A DNA stretch of 64,000 bases from Hyphomicrobiales bacterium (GTDB lineage Bacteria; Pseudomonadota; Alphaproteobacteria; Rhizobiales; Devosiaceae), in the NCBI GenBank assembly GCA_027487555.1, contig JAIYDI010000020.1:1-64000 (forward strand), in the 5' to 3' direction. Below, piece after piece: positions 47,060 through 58,695 of this stretch. How positions within the stretch are numbered: position 1 is the stretch's first letter; each line of letters begins with the position of its first letter. The position numbers were made by a program, and so were the translations under genes. The notes beneath the pieces were generated by a model. The model was not told the origin of the DNA. It did not search any database and saw only the letters and a program-made list of their open reading frames with translations.

Positions 47060-48265
47060 CTATCCCCAGTTCAGCGGAATCACTTCGACCATCTCGCCTG
47101 GCGGCAGGCTGGGAGCGTCTTCGTGGATGACGATCAAGGCGTCGGCAAGCGCGAGCGAACTGGAGTGGCTCGAATCCGTCTCGAAGAACGGCGTAACCTC
47201 AAGGTAGCCGATGCTATTCCGTGACAGTCGCCCTCGCATGAAATGGCGGCGCGGTCCGTTCGCAGGCAGACCAAGCAGTGTGGGGACGCTCAGGCGCGGC
47301 CAGAACGGGTCGGCAAGTCCGGACATCGCCTTGAGTGCCGGCTTCAGGATTACCGTTGCGGTCACCAGCGCCGACACCGGATTGCCCGGCAACCCGAAAA
47401 CCAGCGAGCGTCCGCGCGTGCCGAACATCAGCGGCTTGCCCGGCCGCATCCGGAGCTTCCAGAAATCGAGATCAACGCCCAGATCGCGCAGCACCTCCTG
47501 CACGTAGTCGCGTTCGCCGACGCTGGCGCCACCCGTTGTGACCAGCATTTCGATACCTGCGTCGAAGGCGTTGAGGAGCGCCTTCTCGATGCGAATAGGA
47601 TCATCCGGCACTATGCCGAGGTCGATGACCTTTTCAGCAAACGGCGCGAGCAGTGGGATGAGACCAGCGGAATTCGACGCGACGATCTGATCAGGACCGA
47701 GGCTCGTGCCGGGGGGGACGAGTTCGTCGCCGGTCGCGAGGATAGCTATACGTGGCCGCTTGGTTACCGTTACGTGCGGCAGATTGGCGCTTGCTGCCAG
47801 TGCCAGCATCTGCGGAGTGAGAGCGACGCCGACTGGCAGCAATTCCACACCGCGGGCGAAGTCGAAGCCCTGTTTGCGAACACTCTGCCCCGGCGTCGGC
47901 GACTTCTGAAAGCTGACTTGGTTGCCCTCCGCCGTGGCCTCCTCCTGCATGATCACCGTATCGGCGCCGATTGGCATCGGCGCGCCGGTGAAGATGCGAA
48001 CGCATTGGCCCGCCTGCATCATGCCGGTAAACCGCGCCCCGGCCTGAGAGGTGCCGGCGAGTTTCAGTGGACGACCCGGCACAATGTCGGCAGCGCGGAC
48101 GGCGTAGCCATCCATCGCGCTAGAATCGAAGGGCGGCTGATTGTGTGTTGCGACCAGCGATCGGGAGAGGACACGTCTGTGCGCGCGACCCAGGGCCACC
48201 TGCTCTTCGCCCAGGCTGGGCAGTTTTGCGAAGATCCGCCCAATGGCCTCGTCGACGCGGATCAC
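47060..48265 (-). CDS. moeA: molybdopterin molybdenumtransferase MoeA
   Basis: A 401-residue MoeA, which inserts molybdate into adenylylated molybdopterin. Seen are NQPPFDSSAMDGYAVRAAD, GAPMPIGADTVIMQEEA, RIAILATGDELVPPG, VTTGGASVGERDYV and FGLPGNPVSALVTA, all family signatures. Its start overlaps the moaC stop by 4 bases, so cofactor-synthesis steps are coupled. It lies downstream of the trp genes in the same transcriptional direction. Confidence 0.96.
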   Translation of the reverse strand: MIRVDEAIGRIFAKLPSLGEEQVALGRAHRRVLSRSLVATHNQPPFDSSAMDGYAVRAADIVPGRPLKLAGTSQAGARFTGMMQAGQCVRIFTGAPMPIGADTVIMQEEATAEGNQVSFQKSPTPGQSVRKQGFDFARGVELLPVGVALTPQMLALAASANLPHVTVTKRPRIAILATGDELVPPGTSLGPDQIVASNSAGLIPLLAPFAEKVIDLGIVPDDPIRIEKALLNAFDAGIEMLVTTGGASVGERDYVQEVLRDLGVDLDFWKLRMRPGKPLMFGTRGRSLVFGLPGNPVSALVTATVILKPALKAMSGLADPFWPRLSVPTLLGLPANGPRRHFMRGRLSRNSIGYLEVTPFFETDSSHSSSLALADALIVIHEDAPSLPPGEMVEVIPLNWG

Positions 48266-48726
48266 CGGTTGAACTCCCCGGATTTCCCGCCAGATTTGTG
48301 CTCAAGCTGCACCGATAGGATCCGCATGGCGCGATCGAGGGCCTTGGCCATGTCGTAGAGCGATAGCGCCGCAACGGAGGCCGCGGTCATCGCTTCCATC
48401 TCGACGCCGGTGGGCGCCACGGTTTCTGCCGTCGCGGTGACGAGGATAGTGCCACCATCTTCTGTGACGTCCACCTCCACCTTGCTCAGTGGAATGGGGT
48501 GACAGAGCGGGATGAGTTCAGCCGTCCTCTTGGCGGCCATGATGCCCGCGATGCGGGCCACTGCAAGCGCATCGCCCTTGTTGAGCGTGCCGGCCATGAT
48601 CAGCGCTATGGTCTCCGCCTGTGCTTCGAGCCGGGCAGTCGCCACGGCGCGTCGGCGAGTCGCCGGCTTCTCGCCGATATCGACGATATGTGCTTCGCCG
48701 CGAGCGTTGAGGTGGGTCAGCGCCAT
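48262..48726 (-). CDS. moaC: cyclic pyranopterin monophosphate synthase MoaC
   Basis: A 154-residue MoaC, which with MoaA converts GTP to cPMP, the first intermediate of molybdenum cofactor. IVDIGEKPATRRRAVATAR, KRTAELIPLCHPIPLSKVEV and GVEMEAMTAASVAALSLYDM AKA are hallmark segments with the active-site Lys/Asp residues. Its ATG overlaps the trpC stop by one base (TGATG). moaA is not in the window. Confidence 0.97.
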   Translation of the reverse strand: MALTHLNARGEAHIVDIGEKPATRRRAVATARLEAQAETIALIMAGTLNKGDALAVARIAGIMAAKRTAELIPLCHPIPLSKVEVDVTEDGGTILVTATAETVAPTGVEMEAMTAASVAALSLYDMAKALDRAMRILSVQLEHKSGGKSGEFNR

Positions 48727-49520
48727 CAGCCGTTGAGAAGCTTGCGGGTGGCGGCAGTCACATCATCCTGCCGCATCAGGCTTTCGCCAACGAGAAAGGA
48801 GCCGATCCCCGCAGCCTCTTCAAGCCGCCGCAGGTCGGCATGGCTGTTGATCCCGCTTTCGGACACCAGATGCACCGACTTCGGCACGCCGGCACCGAGG
48901 TTTATCGAGGTATTGAGCGTCGTTTCGAAAGTGCGGAGGTTACGGTTGTTGACCCCGATGAACTCGGCATCGAGCGCCAGTGCACGGTCAAGCTCAAGCT
49001 GGTCGTGTACCTCGACAAGCGCATCCATCCGCCACTCAGCAGCAGCATCGAGAAGATAGCGGGCCGTGTCGTCGGTGACGGCCGCCATGATGATCAGGAT
49101 GCAGTCCGCGCCCCAGGCCCGCGCTTCGGCGACCTGGTAGGTTTCGAACAGAAAGTCCTTGCGCAGGACGGGCAGGCGGGTCGCGTTCCGGGCCTCGATG
49201 AGATAGCCCGGCGCGCCCTGAAAACTCGGGCGGTCGGTCAGTACCGACAGGCAGGCCGCACCGGCCAATTCGTAGGCGCGCGCGATGTCTGCCGGGTTGA
49301 AGTCAGGTCGGATCAGGCCCTTTGATGGGCTCGCCTTCTTCACTTCGGCGATCAGTGCATATTCACCCGCGGCCCGCTTGGCTTTGAGCGCCGAGAGGAA
49401 CCGCCGCACCGGCGGGGCGTCATGCGCTTCGGCGACCACTTCGGCCCAAGGTTTCAGGGTCTTGGCCGCAGCGATCTCTTCGCGCTTGTAGAGTTCGATG
49501 CGGGAGAGAATATCGGACAT
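48726..49520 (-). CDS. trpC: indole-3-glycerol phosphate synthase
   Basis: A 264-residue TIM barrel closing CdRP to indole-glycerol phosphate in tryptophan synthesis. [21 protein letters not shown] carries the catalytic Lys; [22 protein letters not shown] and [16 protein letters not shown] follow. A stand-alone enzyme (no fused TrpF), 15 bases after trpD. Confidence 0.97.
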   Translation of the reverse strand: MSDILSRIELYKREEIAAAKTLKPWAEVVAEAHDAPPVRRFLSALKAKRAAGEYALIAEVKKASPSKGLIRPDFNPADIARAYELAGAACLSVLTDRPSFQGAPGYLIEARNATRLPVLRKDFLFETYQVAEARAWGADCILIIMAAVTDDTARYLLDAAAEWRMDALVEVHDQLELDRALALDAEFIGVNNRNLRTFETTLNTSINLGAGVPKSVHLVSESGINSHADLRRLEEAAGIGSFLVGESLMRQDDVTAATRKLLNG

Positions 49521-49535
49521 GGCCCTTCCTTCTGG

Positions 49536-50546
49536 TCAGGCGTTGGATATGGCGACGAGCTTGTCGAGCGTGGCCTTGGCCGCTCCGTCGTCGATCTGAC
49601 GTGCCGCAAGCAATACACCCTCGCGCAGACTTGCGACCCTGTCGGCAACTATAAACGCCGCGGCCGCATTGTAGAGCACAATGTCGCGATAGGCATCGCC
49701 GACGCCATTGAGCAGGCCGCGAAGCCGTACGGCGTTGTGCGCCGGATCGGCGCCCTTCAGGTCCGCCAGCGTCGAGCGCGGCAGACCGGCTTCTTCGGGG
49801 GTTACCTCGAAGGAACGCAGGTCGCCGCCCTTGATGGACGCGACGAAGGTCGGGCCGGTTGTCGAGAGTTCATCAAGCCCATCGGCGCCATGCACGACCC
49901 AGGCCGATACCGCGCGATTGGCGAGCAGGGCCGCCGCGACCGGTTCAACCCAGGTCTTGGCGTAGACGCCGAGCATGTAGTGGCGCGCACCGGCGGGGTT
50001 GGCCTGCGGCCCCAGCAGGTTGAACATGGTACGAACGCCCATTTCCTGACGCGACGGGCCCACATGTTTCAGCGCGGGGTGGTGTGCGGGCGCAAACATG
50101 AAGCCGATTCCTGCCTCCGCGATGCAGCGGCTGATCTGCTGAGGCGTCAGGTCGAGCTTCACGCCGAGCGCCTGCAGCACGTCCGACGCACCGGATTTAG
50201 ACGACAGCGCGCGGTTACCGTGCTTGGCAACCGGGATGCCGGCCGAGGCAACCACAATCGAGGTGGCTGTGGAAATATTCAACGTTTCGGCGCCGTCGCC
50301 GCCAGTACCGACGATGTCGATGACGTCATCCGGCGCTTCGACCTTCACCATCTTCTCGCGGAGGATCGACACGGCCGCGGCGATCTCGCCGACAGTCTCG
50401 CCCTTGACGCGCATGCCCATCAGGAAGGCACCGATCTGGCTGGGCGTTGCCTCACCGTTCATGATGATGGTGACGACCGCGCGCATTTCCTCGCCGGTCA
50501 GATCCTCGCGCGAGGCGATCTTGTTCAGGGCGCGCTTGATATCCAT
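49536..50546 (-). CDS. trpD: anthranilate phosphoribosyltransferase
   Basis: A 336-residue TrpD that joins anthranilate and PRPP. The PRPP/Mg site IVGTGGDGAETLNISTAT, KHGNRALSSKSGASDVLQAL G and the FMFAPAHHPALKHV segment are complete. The start ATG overlaps the trpG stop by one base (TGATG), so translation is coupled. Separate from trpG, unlike the enterobacterial fusion. Confidence 0.97.
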   Translation of the reverse strand: MDIKRALNKIASREDLTGEEMRAVVTIIMNGEATPSQIGAFLMGMRVKGETVGEIAAAVSILREKMVKVEAPDDVIDIVGTGGDGAETLNISTATSIVVASAGIPVAKHGNRALSSKSGASDVLQALGVKLDLTPQQISRCIAEAGIGFMFAPAHHPALKHVGPSRQEMGVRTMFNLLGPQANPAGARHYMLGVYAKTWVEPVAAALLANRAVSAWVVHGADGLDELSTTGPTFVASIKGGDLRSFEVTPEEAGLPRSTLADLKGADPAHNAVRLRGLLNGVGDAYRDIVLYNAAAAFIVADRVASLREGVLLAARQIDDGAAKATLDKLVAISNA

Positions 50547-51160
50547 CAGGCTGCCGTCCTCAGGTTGAAGTCGCGAGCAATGTTGAGGAAATTCTGCAGC
50601 AGCGCGTGACCGTTCTCCGACGCGATGCTCTCGGGGTGGAACTGCAGGCCGTGGCTCGGCCAGATCCGATGCTGCATGCCCATGACCAGCCCGTCATCCG
50701 ATGTTGCGGTCACTTCCAGCGCTGCCGGCAGCGTATCGCGCTTCACCACCAGCGAGTGGTAGCGTGTCGCACTGAAGCCGGAATTGAGCCCGCGGAACAG
50801 CCCCTTGCCTGTATGGGTAATCGGTGACGTCTTGCCATGCATGAGATGTGGGGCGCGTATGACGTCGCCGCCGAAAGCCTGGCCCATGGCCTGGTGGCCG
50901 AGGCAGACGCCGAGGATCGGCGTCGTCGGCGCGAACTGTTCGATCAAAGACAGGCAGATTCCAGCCTCGTTCGGGGTGCAGGGCCCGGGGGACAGCACGA
51001 TGCCCTCGGGTGCCATCTCTGCAATCTCGTCGAGTGTGATCTTGTCGTTGCGCCAGACCTCCATCTCGGCGCCGAGCTCGCCGAGGAAATGCACGAGGTT
51101 GTAGGTGAAGCTATCGTAGTTATCGATCACCAGCAGTCGCATCGACCGGCTCCCGCTCAT
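50546..51160 (-). CDS. trpG: anthranilate synthase glutamine amidotransferase component
   Basis: A 198-204 residue class I glutaminase giving ammonia to Trp[34 protein letters not shown], the nucleophile Cys in [16 protein letters not shown] and the His-Glu pair in [10 protein letters not shown] are intact. ATG 51160 overlaps trpE by 4 bases; ATG 51142 ([12 protein letters not shown]) is the more family-like start and has GGGAG upstream. Confidence 0.96.
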   Translation of the reverse strand: MSGSRSMRLLVIDNYDSFTYNLVHFLGELGAEMEVWRNDKITLDEIAEMAPEGIVLSPGPCTPNEAGICLSLIEQFAPTTPILGVCLGHQAMGQAFGGDVIRAPHLMHGKTSPITHTGKGLFRGLNSGFSATRYHSLVVKRDTLPAALEVTATSDDGLVMGMQHRIWPSHGLQFHPESIASENGHALLQNFLNIARDFNLRTAA

Positions 51161-52665
51161 TGGCCCACGCGGGCCTCGCCTGCATAACGTAGGGCTTCTT
51201 CGGCGGCACTGAAGACGGCGCGCGCCTTGTTTTCACACTCGAGCTGCTCGAGCTCTGGCTGCGAGTCGGCGACGATGCCCGCGCCCGCCTGCACATACAT
51301 CTTGCCATTGGTGACGATCGCCGTGCGCAGGATGATACAGGTATCCATGGTGCCATCGGCGCCAAAGTAGCCGACGCAGCCGCCATAGATCGAGCGGCGC
51401 GATTTCTCGAGCTCGTTGATGATTTCCATGGCGCGCACTTTAGGCGCGCCGGACACGGTGCCTGCCGGGAAGCCGGCCGACAGCGCGTCGACGAAATCCT
51501 TCTTCGGGTCGAGTTCGCCCACCACGTTCGACACGATATGCATCACGTGGGAATAGTACTCGAGGAAGAACTTGTCGGTCACCTTCACGGTGCCGATCTT
51601 CGCGACGCGGCCGACATCGTTGCGGCCGAGATCGAGCAGCATCAGGTGCTCGGCGAGCTCCTTGGGGTCACTCAGCAGCTCGTCAGCCAGTTCCTTGTCG
51701 CGTGTCGGGGTAGAACCGCGCTTTCGCGTGCCGGCGATTGGCCGGATGGTGACCTGCCCCTTTTCGACCTTCACAAGGATTTCTGGGCTCGATCCGACCA
51801 CGGCAAAGTCGCCGAAATCGAGGAAATACATGTAGGGCGACGGGTTCGTGCGGCGCAGCGCGCGGTAGAGCGCCGTTGGCGGCAGGTGGAAATCCGCCTC
51901 GAAGCGCTGGCTCAGCACCACCTGGAAGATATCGCCGGCGCGGATGTAGTCCTTCGCGCAGTCGACCATCTCGCGGTATTCGGCAACCGAGGTGTTGGAG
52001 CGCACCTCGATGCTCGAAACATCAGGCTGCGCCTGGATGTAGGGTAGGGTGCGGTCCAACCGGCCGACCGCTTCGTCGATGCGTGCCTGCGCGCCTTCCC
52101 AGGCCTGCCGGGCGGAAACGTCGCTCCGCACATAGACGGGCGCCGTCAGGTAGAGCTCGTCCTTCAGCGTATCGAACACCGCGAGGACCGTCGGGCGCAT
52201 CAGAATCGCGTCCGGAAGACCGAGGCCCTCGTCGTCGCGGTCCGGCAACTCCTCCATCAACCGGACCATCTCGTAGCCGAGATAGCCGTAGATGCCTGCT
52301 GCAGTGCTGGGGAGGCCAACTGGAACCTCTGCCTGGCTTTCTGCTACTAGTTGGCGCAACGCCGCGAGCGGCGCGGTCGACAGCGGCTCGAACGCATCCG
52401 GTGCGGTGCCGGCCGTACGGTTGATGCTCGCCTTGCCCTTTTCCACTTTCAGTATGACATCGGGGTCAAACCCGATCATCGAATAGCGGCCGCGCGTCGC
52501 GCCATCCTGCACGCTTTCGAGCAGGAATGTGTTCTTCCGCCCTTCAGCCAGCTTGAGATATGCGCCGATCGGCGTCTCGAGGTCTGCCACAACGCGCCGG
52601 AATACGATGTGCGCGCGGCCGGCACCATAGCTTTGGGCAAAGGTGTCGAATGGGTCGACGTTCAT
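51157..52665 (-). CDS. trpE: anthranilate synthase component I
   Basis: A 502-residue chorismate-using enzyme. The LLES element ([10 protein letters not shown]) of the tryptophan feedback site is present, as are [20 protein letters not shown] and [20 protein letters not shown] of the chorismate domain. Its ATG overlaps the ppiD stop by one base (TAATG), so it is translated as part of a ppiD-trpEGDC-moaC-moeA series. No leader peptide or attenuator is seen before trpE, because ppiD abuts it. Confidence 0.97.
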   Translation of the reverse strand: MNVDPFDTFAQSYGAGRAHIVFRRVVADLETPIGAYLKLAEGRKNTFLLESVQDGATRGRYSMIGFDPDVILKVEKGKASINRTAGTAPDAFEPLSTAPLAALRQLVAESQAEVPVGLPSTAAGIYGYLGYEMVRLMEELPDRDDEGLGLPDAILMRPTVLAVFDTLKDELYLTAPVYVRSDVSARQAWEGAQARIDEAVGRLDRTLPYIQAQPDVSSIEVRSNTSVAEYREMVDCAKDYIRAGDIFQVVLSQRFEADFHLPPTALYRALRRTNPSPYMYFLDFGDFAVVGSSPEILVKVEKGQVTIRPIAGTRKRGSTPTRDKELADELLSDPKELAEHLMLLDLGRNDVGRVAKIGTVKVTDKFFLEYYSHVMHIVSNVVGELDPKKDFVDALSAGFPAGTVSGAPKVRAMEIINELEKSRRSIYGGCVGYFGADGTMDTCIILRTAIVTNGKMYVQAGAGIVADSQPELEQLECENKARAVFSAAEEALRYAGEARVGQ

Positions 52666-54539
52666 TACTGGGCCGAAGTCGAGGTAACGAGCTGCATAAG
52701 CAACTGCTGGTTGATGTTCATGGGATAGTCGCTCGTCACATCGGTGCTGAGCGCCTGGAAAGCTGTCTCGCGAATGCCTTCCTCTGTGAATGTCCGAATA
52801 TCCGCCGTCGGCGCATCCGTGGCTGCGGTCACGTCAACCACCTGGAACACCACGTGATCGCCATCGCCGTTGACGACGGTCCCATAGTGGTCCGCACCGC
52901 CGTTGAACACTTCTCGCGCCACATTGGCATCGAGCAGTGTCGTGCCGTCGCCCGAGCGCCTGAGCGGCTGGCTCAACTGCCCGATCTGGCCAATGGCGGT
53001 CAGCGCATCGTCGAAGCTCTTGCCGCCCTTCACGTCAGCGAGCACGCTGTCAGCTTCCGCCTTGATCAGTTCCTCGGTCTTCTGGTTGGTCCATGCCGTG
53101 GTCACCGCGTCGCGAGCTTCCGCGAGAGTCTGGTCATGCGCGAGCGCCACGGATGTCAGGTCGAACCACACCGTACGGTTGGCGCCGAGCGAAATACCTG
53201 CGCCCAGTTCGCCCTGGTCAGCCTTGAAGATCGCATCGGCTACCTTTGCGCGGTAGTCTTCCGGAATATCCTCGATCCCGACCAATTCCGGCCCGCCGGG
53301 GGTCAGATCCAGCGTCTTGGGGCTGATCTGGAAACGCGGCGCGATCTCACTCACCGGTTTCCGTGCGGCGCGCAGTTCTTCCACCTGGTCGAGCAGATCA
53401 CCGAACTCGTCGCGCGCTTCCTTCAGCGCCAGGGTCCTGGCAATCGAGTCCTTGACGTCGGCAAGGGACTGCTGACCGCCGGCTTCGATATTGGTGACCG
53501 TTATGGCGCGCTTTGCCCCAATGCCATCGATGATGACATAGTCGTCCTTGGACAGACCAAATGCGGCGTCTGCGAGCGACTGGTCCGATATCTCCGCTTT
53601 CGCCTTGGTGCCCAGGTCGTCTTCCGTTGCGCCGGTAGTGGCGATCAGCGTCGCGAGCGGAGTGGCTGCAGCCTTGCCATCGACAAAAGCTTTCTCCAGC
53701 TCGGGGGTCGAGAGCACGATCTGCTTGATCGCGCGCCGCTCGGGCTTCACCAGCCTGTCCTTGGTACGATCATACTCAGCCGCGATGTCGGCGTCGGAGA
53801 TCACTTTGGCCGCAGCAATCGACTCCGGCGAGAGCACCATTACCTCGACCTTGCGGGTTTCCTGTGTGCGGAAACTCGGCTGGTTCGCCTTGAGATAGGC
53901 TTCGAGTTCCGCGTCGGTCGGGGTTGGGATGCTGGGCAGCGACTGGGCGTTGAGCGTGATGTAACTGATCGTGCGTGTGTCGCCCGTATAGCGTGCAAGA
54001 ATGTCGTTTGCCACCTGCGGGGCAGGCATGCCACCGAACAGCCCCGACACGATTTGCTTGCGGGCGGCTGCGTCACGCTGCAGGTCAAAATACTCGCGCT
54101 CGGTAAAGCCGGCCTGAGCAAGGATCTGCTTGAAGGTCGCCTGGTCGAACTGGCCGAGAGCATTGCCGAAAGTCGGGTCGTCGCGCACCATCGCACCGAG
54201 CTGGTCGTCTGACACACCAAGGCCGAAGTCGTCTCCGAGCTTCGCGAGGGCGATATTGGTCGACAATTGGCGTAGAACCTGGGTCGGTAGCCCGAATGAC
54301 AACGCCTGCTCAACCGTCGGCGTTATGCCGAGCTGGCGAGAAAAATTGCCCAACTGCTGTTGGTAGGCGCGCTGGAAATCGCGAGTGGTGATGTCGGTTC
54401 CTGCAAGGCTGGCAACCGTCGTGCTGCCCAGGTGGGTGATGATGTTGGATATCCCCCACAACGACATGCCGGCCGTGAGGACACCGATCAACAGCTTGCC
54501 AACGATCGTATTGGCGAACTTACGGAACATAGCGAGCAT
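52665..54539 (-). CDS. ppiD: PpiD/SurA-like peptidyl-prolyl isomerase, membrane anchored
   Basis: A 624-residue periplasmic folding factor. One N-terminal TM (~12-34, KLLIGVLTAGMSLWGISNII) anchors it to the inner membrane. A SurA-N-like chaperone region (GTDITTRDFQRAYQQQLGNF) follows, then a parvulin-type central domain (~240-360), which is divergent, and a C-terminal chaperone part. It would assist outer-membrane and exported proteins leaving the Sec channel. In Hyphomicrobiales it is regularly found between trp genes and tpiA. Isomerase activity is uncertain. Confidence 0.85.
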   Translation of the reverse strand: MLAMFRKFANTIVGKLLIGVLTAGMSLWGISNIITHLGSTTVASLAGTDITTRDFQRAYQQQLGNFSRQLGITPTVEQALSFGLPTQVLRQLSTNIALAKLGDDFGLGVSDDQLGAMVRDDPTFGNALGQFDQATFKQILAQAGFTEREYFDLQRDAAARKQIVSGLFGGMPAPQVANDILARYTGDTRTISYITLNAQSLPSIPTPTDAELEAYLKANQPSFRTQETRKVEVMVLSPESIAAAKVISDADIAAEYDRTKDRLVKPERRAIKQIVLSTPELEKAFVDGKAAATPLATLIATTGATEDDLGTKAKAEISDQSLADAAFGLSKDDYVIIDGIGAKRAITVTNIEAGGQQSLADVKDSIARTLALKEARDEFGDLLDQVEELRAARKPVSEIAPRFQISPKTLDLTPGGPELVGIEDIPEDYRAKVADAIFKADQGELGAGISLGANRTVWFDLTSVALAHDQTLAEARDAVTTAWTNQKTEELIKAEADSVLADVKGGKSFDDALTAIGQIGQLSQPLRRSGDGTTLLDANVAREVFNGGADHYGTVVNGDGDHVVFQVVDVTAATDAPTADIRTFTEEGIRETAFQALSTDVTSDYPMNINQQLLMQLVTSTSAQ

Positions 54540-54672
54540 CAGGCGACTTCCACGTTAGCCGCCGAAAGCCGGCGGAGACTAGACAGCGTCGAGTTTGTGC
54601 CGCAAAGGCAAACTCCCCTCGCTTGGGGGTTATGGCAAACGCCTCGATTAGGCAAGTAGCAGGAGAAAAACG

Positions 54673-55422
54673 GTGACAACCGAGATCACCCCGCTGATTG
54701 CGGGAAACTGGAAGATGAACGGCACCAGCGCCTCGTTGGCCGAGATAGCGCGCCTGGCAGAATTGATGGCCCAGGGAGAGGCGCCGCGCTGCACCGTTGT
54801 GATTTGTCCGCCTGCCACCTTGCTTGCCCAGCTTGCCGGCCAGGCATCGGCGGCCGGCATCGTCAGCGGTGGGCAGGATTGCCATACTGCCGCAAACGGC
54901 GCTCATACCGGCGATATCAGCGCGGCCATGCTGGCCGATGCCGGCGCCCAGTACGTTATTGTCGGCCATTCGGAGCGCCGCACTAACCATGGCGAAACCG
55001 ACGCGCTGATACAGCAAAAGGCCAGTGCAGCGCTGTCCGCCGGGCTCGTGCCGATCATCTGTGTCGGCGAGACCGAGGCCGAGCGCGATGCGGGCCGTGC
55101 GATCGACGTGGTGACGACCCAACTCAGCGGTTCGGTACCAAGCGGCTTTGCGTCCGTGGTCATCGCCTATGAGCCCGTCTGGGCCATCGGCACAGGCCGT
55201 ACCCCTTTGGCGTCCGACATTGCCGAGATGCACAATGCCATTCGTTCGCACCTTGTCGCCCGCCATGGAGTGGTCGGAAGCGGCGTGCGTATTCTCTATG
55301 GCGGGTCCATGAAGCCGAGCAATGCGCGCGACATCCTGCGCATAGAAAACGTCAATGGCGGGCTGGTCGGTGGTGCAAGCCTCTTGGCAAACGACTTCTA
55401 CACGATTATCTCCGCGGTCTGA
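54673..55422 (+). CDS. tpiA: triosephosphate isomerase
   Basis: A 249-residue TIM barrel interconverting DHAP and glyceraldehyde-3-phosphate. The catalytic Lys is in AGNWKMNG, His in [13 protein letters not shown], Glu in [11 protein letters not shown], and [10 protein letters not shown] binds phosphate. GTG 54673 is the start with AGGAG upstream. Divergent from ppiD. It links glycolysis with the glyceraldehyde-3-phosphate made by DgoA. Confidence 0.97.
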   Translation: MTTEITPLIAGNWKMNGTSASLAEIARLAELMAQGEAPRCTVVICPPATLLAQLAGQASAAGIVSGGQDCHTAANGAHTGDISAAMLADAGAQYVIVGHSERRTNHGETDALIQQKASAALSAGLVPIICVGETEAERDAGRAIDVVTTQLSGSVPSGFASVVIAYEPVWAIGTGRTPLASDIAEMHNAIRSHLVARHGVVGSGVRILYGGSMKPSNARDILRIENVNGGLVGGASLLANDFYTIISAV

Positions 55423-55527
55423 AAACAGCATCTGCGTCGCCCTCCCGGGCGGCGCGGTTTGTGCTGGCATTGTGTGCGCGGCGCGTGTAGAAGCCGCGCG
55501 AACTTTAGATCGAGAGTCCCTGGTTTC

Positions 55528-56043
55528 ATGGCCAACGTCCTCATCGTTGCTTATCTGCTCATCGTCATCGCGCTCATCGCCGTCATCCTGCTGCAGCGCT
55601 CCGAAGGTGGCGGGCTTGGCATGGGTACAACCTCGAACAGCCTGATTTCCGTGCGCGGTTCAGCGAACCTCCTGACCCGGACGACGGCCGTCCTGGCGAC
55701 ACTTTTCTTTGTGCTGGCAATAGCGCTCACTGTGCTTGCGGAACTCAACCGCGGTACTGAGAACATACTTCAGAGAGCGACCGAGACGGGCGAACAGCCA
55801 GCCACCGTTCTTGATGCACTCAAGCAGCTGCAGGACCAGAACGCGACGGACCTTCCGGTGCCAACCGCACCTGCTGCCACCACGACGCCCGCCACGGGTG
55901 TGGACGGCGCGGCCGGCACCGCGGCTCCAGCCGCGACCGACGGTGCCGCAGCCACCACGGAAACTTCGGCAGACCCCGGCGTCGCCGCACCGGCGATGAC
56001 GGCGCCGGCAGCGACAGACCAGCCAGCGGCGCCCGGCAACTGA
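55528..56043 (+). CDS. secG: preprotein translocase subunit SecG
   Basis: A 171-residue SecG with two TM helices (~3-22 and ~50-70) joined by LLQRSEGGGLGMGTTSNSLI SVRGSANLLTR, the conserved cytosolic loop. It aids SecYEG during SecA cycles. A ~95-residue low-complexity Ala/Thr/Pro tail follows; such tails are common in alphaproteobacterial SecG. ATG 55528 is the family start; 23 upstream codons are not conserved. A strong terminator lies 22 bases after the stop. Confidence 0.94.
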   Translation: MANVLIVAYLLIVIALIAVILLQRSEGGGLGMGTTSNSLISVRGSANLLTRTTAVLATLFFVLAIALTVLAELNRGTENILQRATETGEQPATVLDALKQLQDQNATDLPVPTAPAATTTPATGVDGAAGTAAPAATDGAAATTETSADPGVAAPAMTAPAATDQPAAPGN

Positions 56044-56065
56044 GTGGGCCGAAGTTAGGACAGGG

Positions 56066-56097
56066 AAGGGGATGGCAACATCCCCTTCTTCTTTTTG
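56066..56097 (+). terminator. rho-independent terminator after secG
   Basis: A perfect 9-bp stem AAGGGGATG / CATCCCCTT with a GCAA tetraloop is followed by CTTCTTTTTG. A textbook intrinsic terminator separating secG from pyrG. Confidence 0.93.
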
Positions 56098-56162
56098 TGT
56101 GGGCGCTTGGCCGGTTTGGTCCGGTGCCGTTTGCGAATCAATCTGACGATCTCATAAGGTGA

Positions 56163-57796
<1,634 letters not shown>

Positions 57797-57797
<1 letters not shown>

Positions 57798-57973
57798 TGG
57801 GGGAAATTCTATCGCTTTCAAAGGCGCGGAAATCCCGCGCCAAGGCGGAGAAGGAAGAGGCCGCAGCGGAGAATCGTATCCGCTTCGGCCGCACCAAGGC
57901 CGAGAAGGCGCAGGAGCAAGCGCAGCGGCGCCAGGCCGATGCCAAACTCGACGATCACAAGCGCGACATTTGA
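57797..57973 (+). CDS. DUF4169-family small basic/acidic protein
   Basis: A 58-residue protein: MGEILSLSKARKSRAKAEKE, then EAAAENRIRFGRTKAEKAQE, ending DAKLDDHKRDI. It matches the DUF4169 pattern of small alphaproteobacterial proteins (xLxxARKxxAR ... RxxFGRTKAE ... LDxHxR), which are highly charged and mostly helical. The ATG overlaps the pyrG TGA by one base (TGATG), so its production depends on pyrG translation. The function of the family is unknown; the coupling hints at a link with nucleotide supply or just with growth. Confidence 0.85.
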
Positions 57974-58061
57974 CAGGCCCAAGGGCTGGGCCGCAGGGTT
58001 TGTGCTTGACTGGCTGTATCTTGGCGATCAAACCAGTTTTGCGTCGTGTTTTGGAATTGTC

Positions 58062-58547
58062 ATGAACAGTCTTCACAACTTCAGCGCCCGCCGACTGAGT
58101 GGCGCGCAGCAGTCCCTTTCGGATTTTGCCGGCAAGGTGGTGCTCGTAGTCAATGTTGCCAGCAAGTGCGGGCTGACCCCGCAATATGCCGGGCTAGAAG
58201 CGCTTTACAGGGATCTGAAGTCCAAGGGACTGGAAGTACTGGGTTTCCCGTGCAACCAGTTTGCTGGGCAGGAGCCAGGCTCAGAGGCAGAGATCGCCGA
58301 ATTTTGTTCCCTTACCTATAGTGTTTCTTTCCCGATGTTCGGCAAGGTGGATGTCAATGGCCCATCTACCGACCCTCTTTATGTCTGGCTAAAGTCCGAG
58401 AGGGCCAACGAAGACGGTAGTAGCGATGTTTCGTGGAATTTTGCAAAGTTCCTGGTCGGCCGGGATGGCAAAGTGATCGGGCGTTTTTCACCCGGCGCCG
58501 AGCCTGAATCGCTTCGCGAGATCATCGAGTCGGAACTCGCTCGCTGA
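58062..58547 (+). CDS. glutathione peroxidase-family thiol peroxidase
   Basis: A 161-residue Gpx-fold peroxidase. The peroxidatic Cys36 lies in NVASKCGLTPQY, where animal enzymes have selenocysteine; GFPCNQFAGQEPG holds the conserved Gln, and VSWNFAKFLV the Trp/Asn. Cys82 in EFCSLTYSVSFPMFG is in the position used as resolving Cys by thioredoxin-dependent members, so thioredoxin is the more likely reductant. ATG 58062 starts the family-length protein. Confidence 0.93.
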   Translation: MNSLHNFSARRLSGAQQSLSDFAGKVVLVVNVASKCGLTPQYAGLEALYRDLKSKGLEVLGFPCNQFAGQEPGSEAEIAEFCSLTYSVSFPMFGKVDVNGPSTDPLYVWLKSERANEDGSSDVSWNFAKFLVGRDGKVIGRFSPGAEPESLREIIESELAR

Positions 58548-58695
58548 AGCCTGCTTGGCGTATCATCCCTGAATTGCAGCGAGGGATATCCAAGCTCGCA
58601 ATGGCATGCTGGGTCTACGGGTAGAGCCGCGCTTGAGTGTGTGCGGCAGCATGATAACTTCCGCCCCGCGTGAGGGGCGCCGACAATCGGGGACT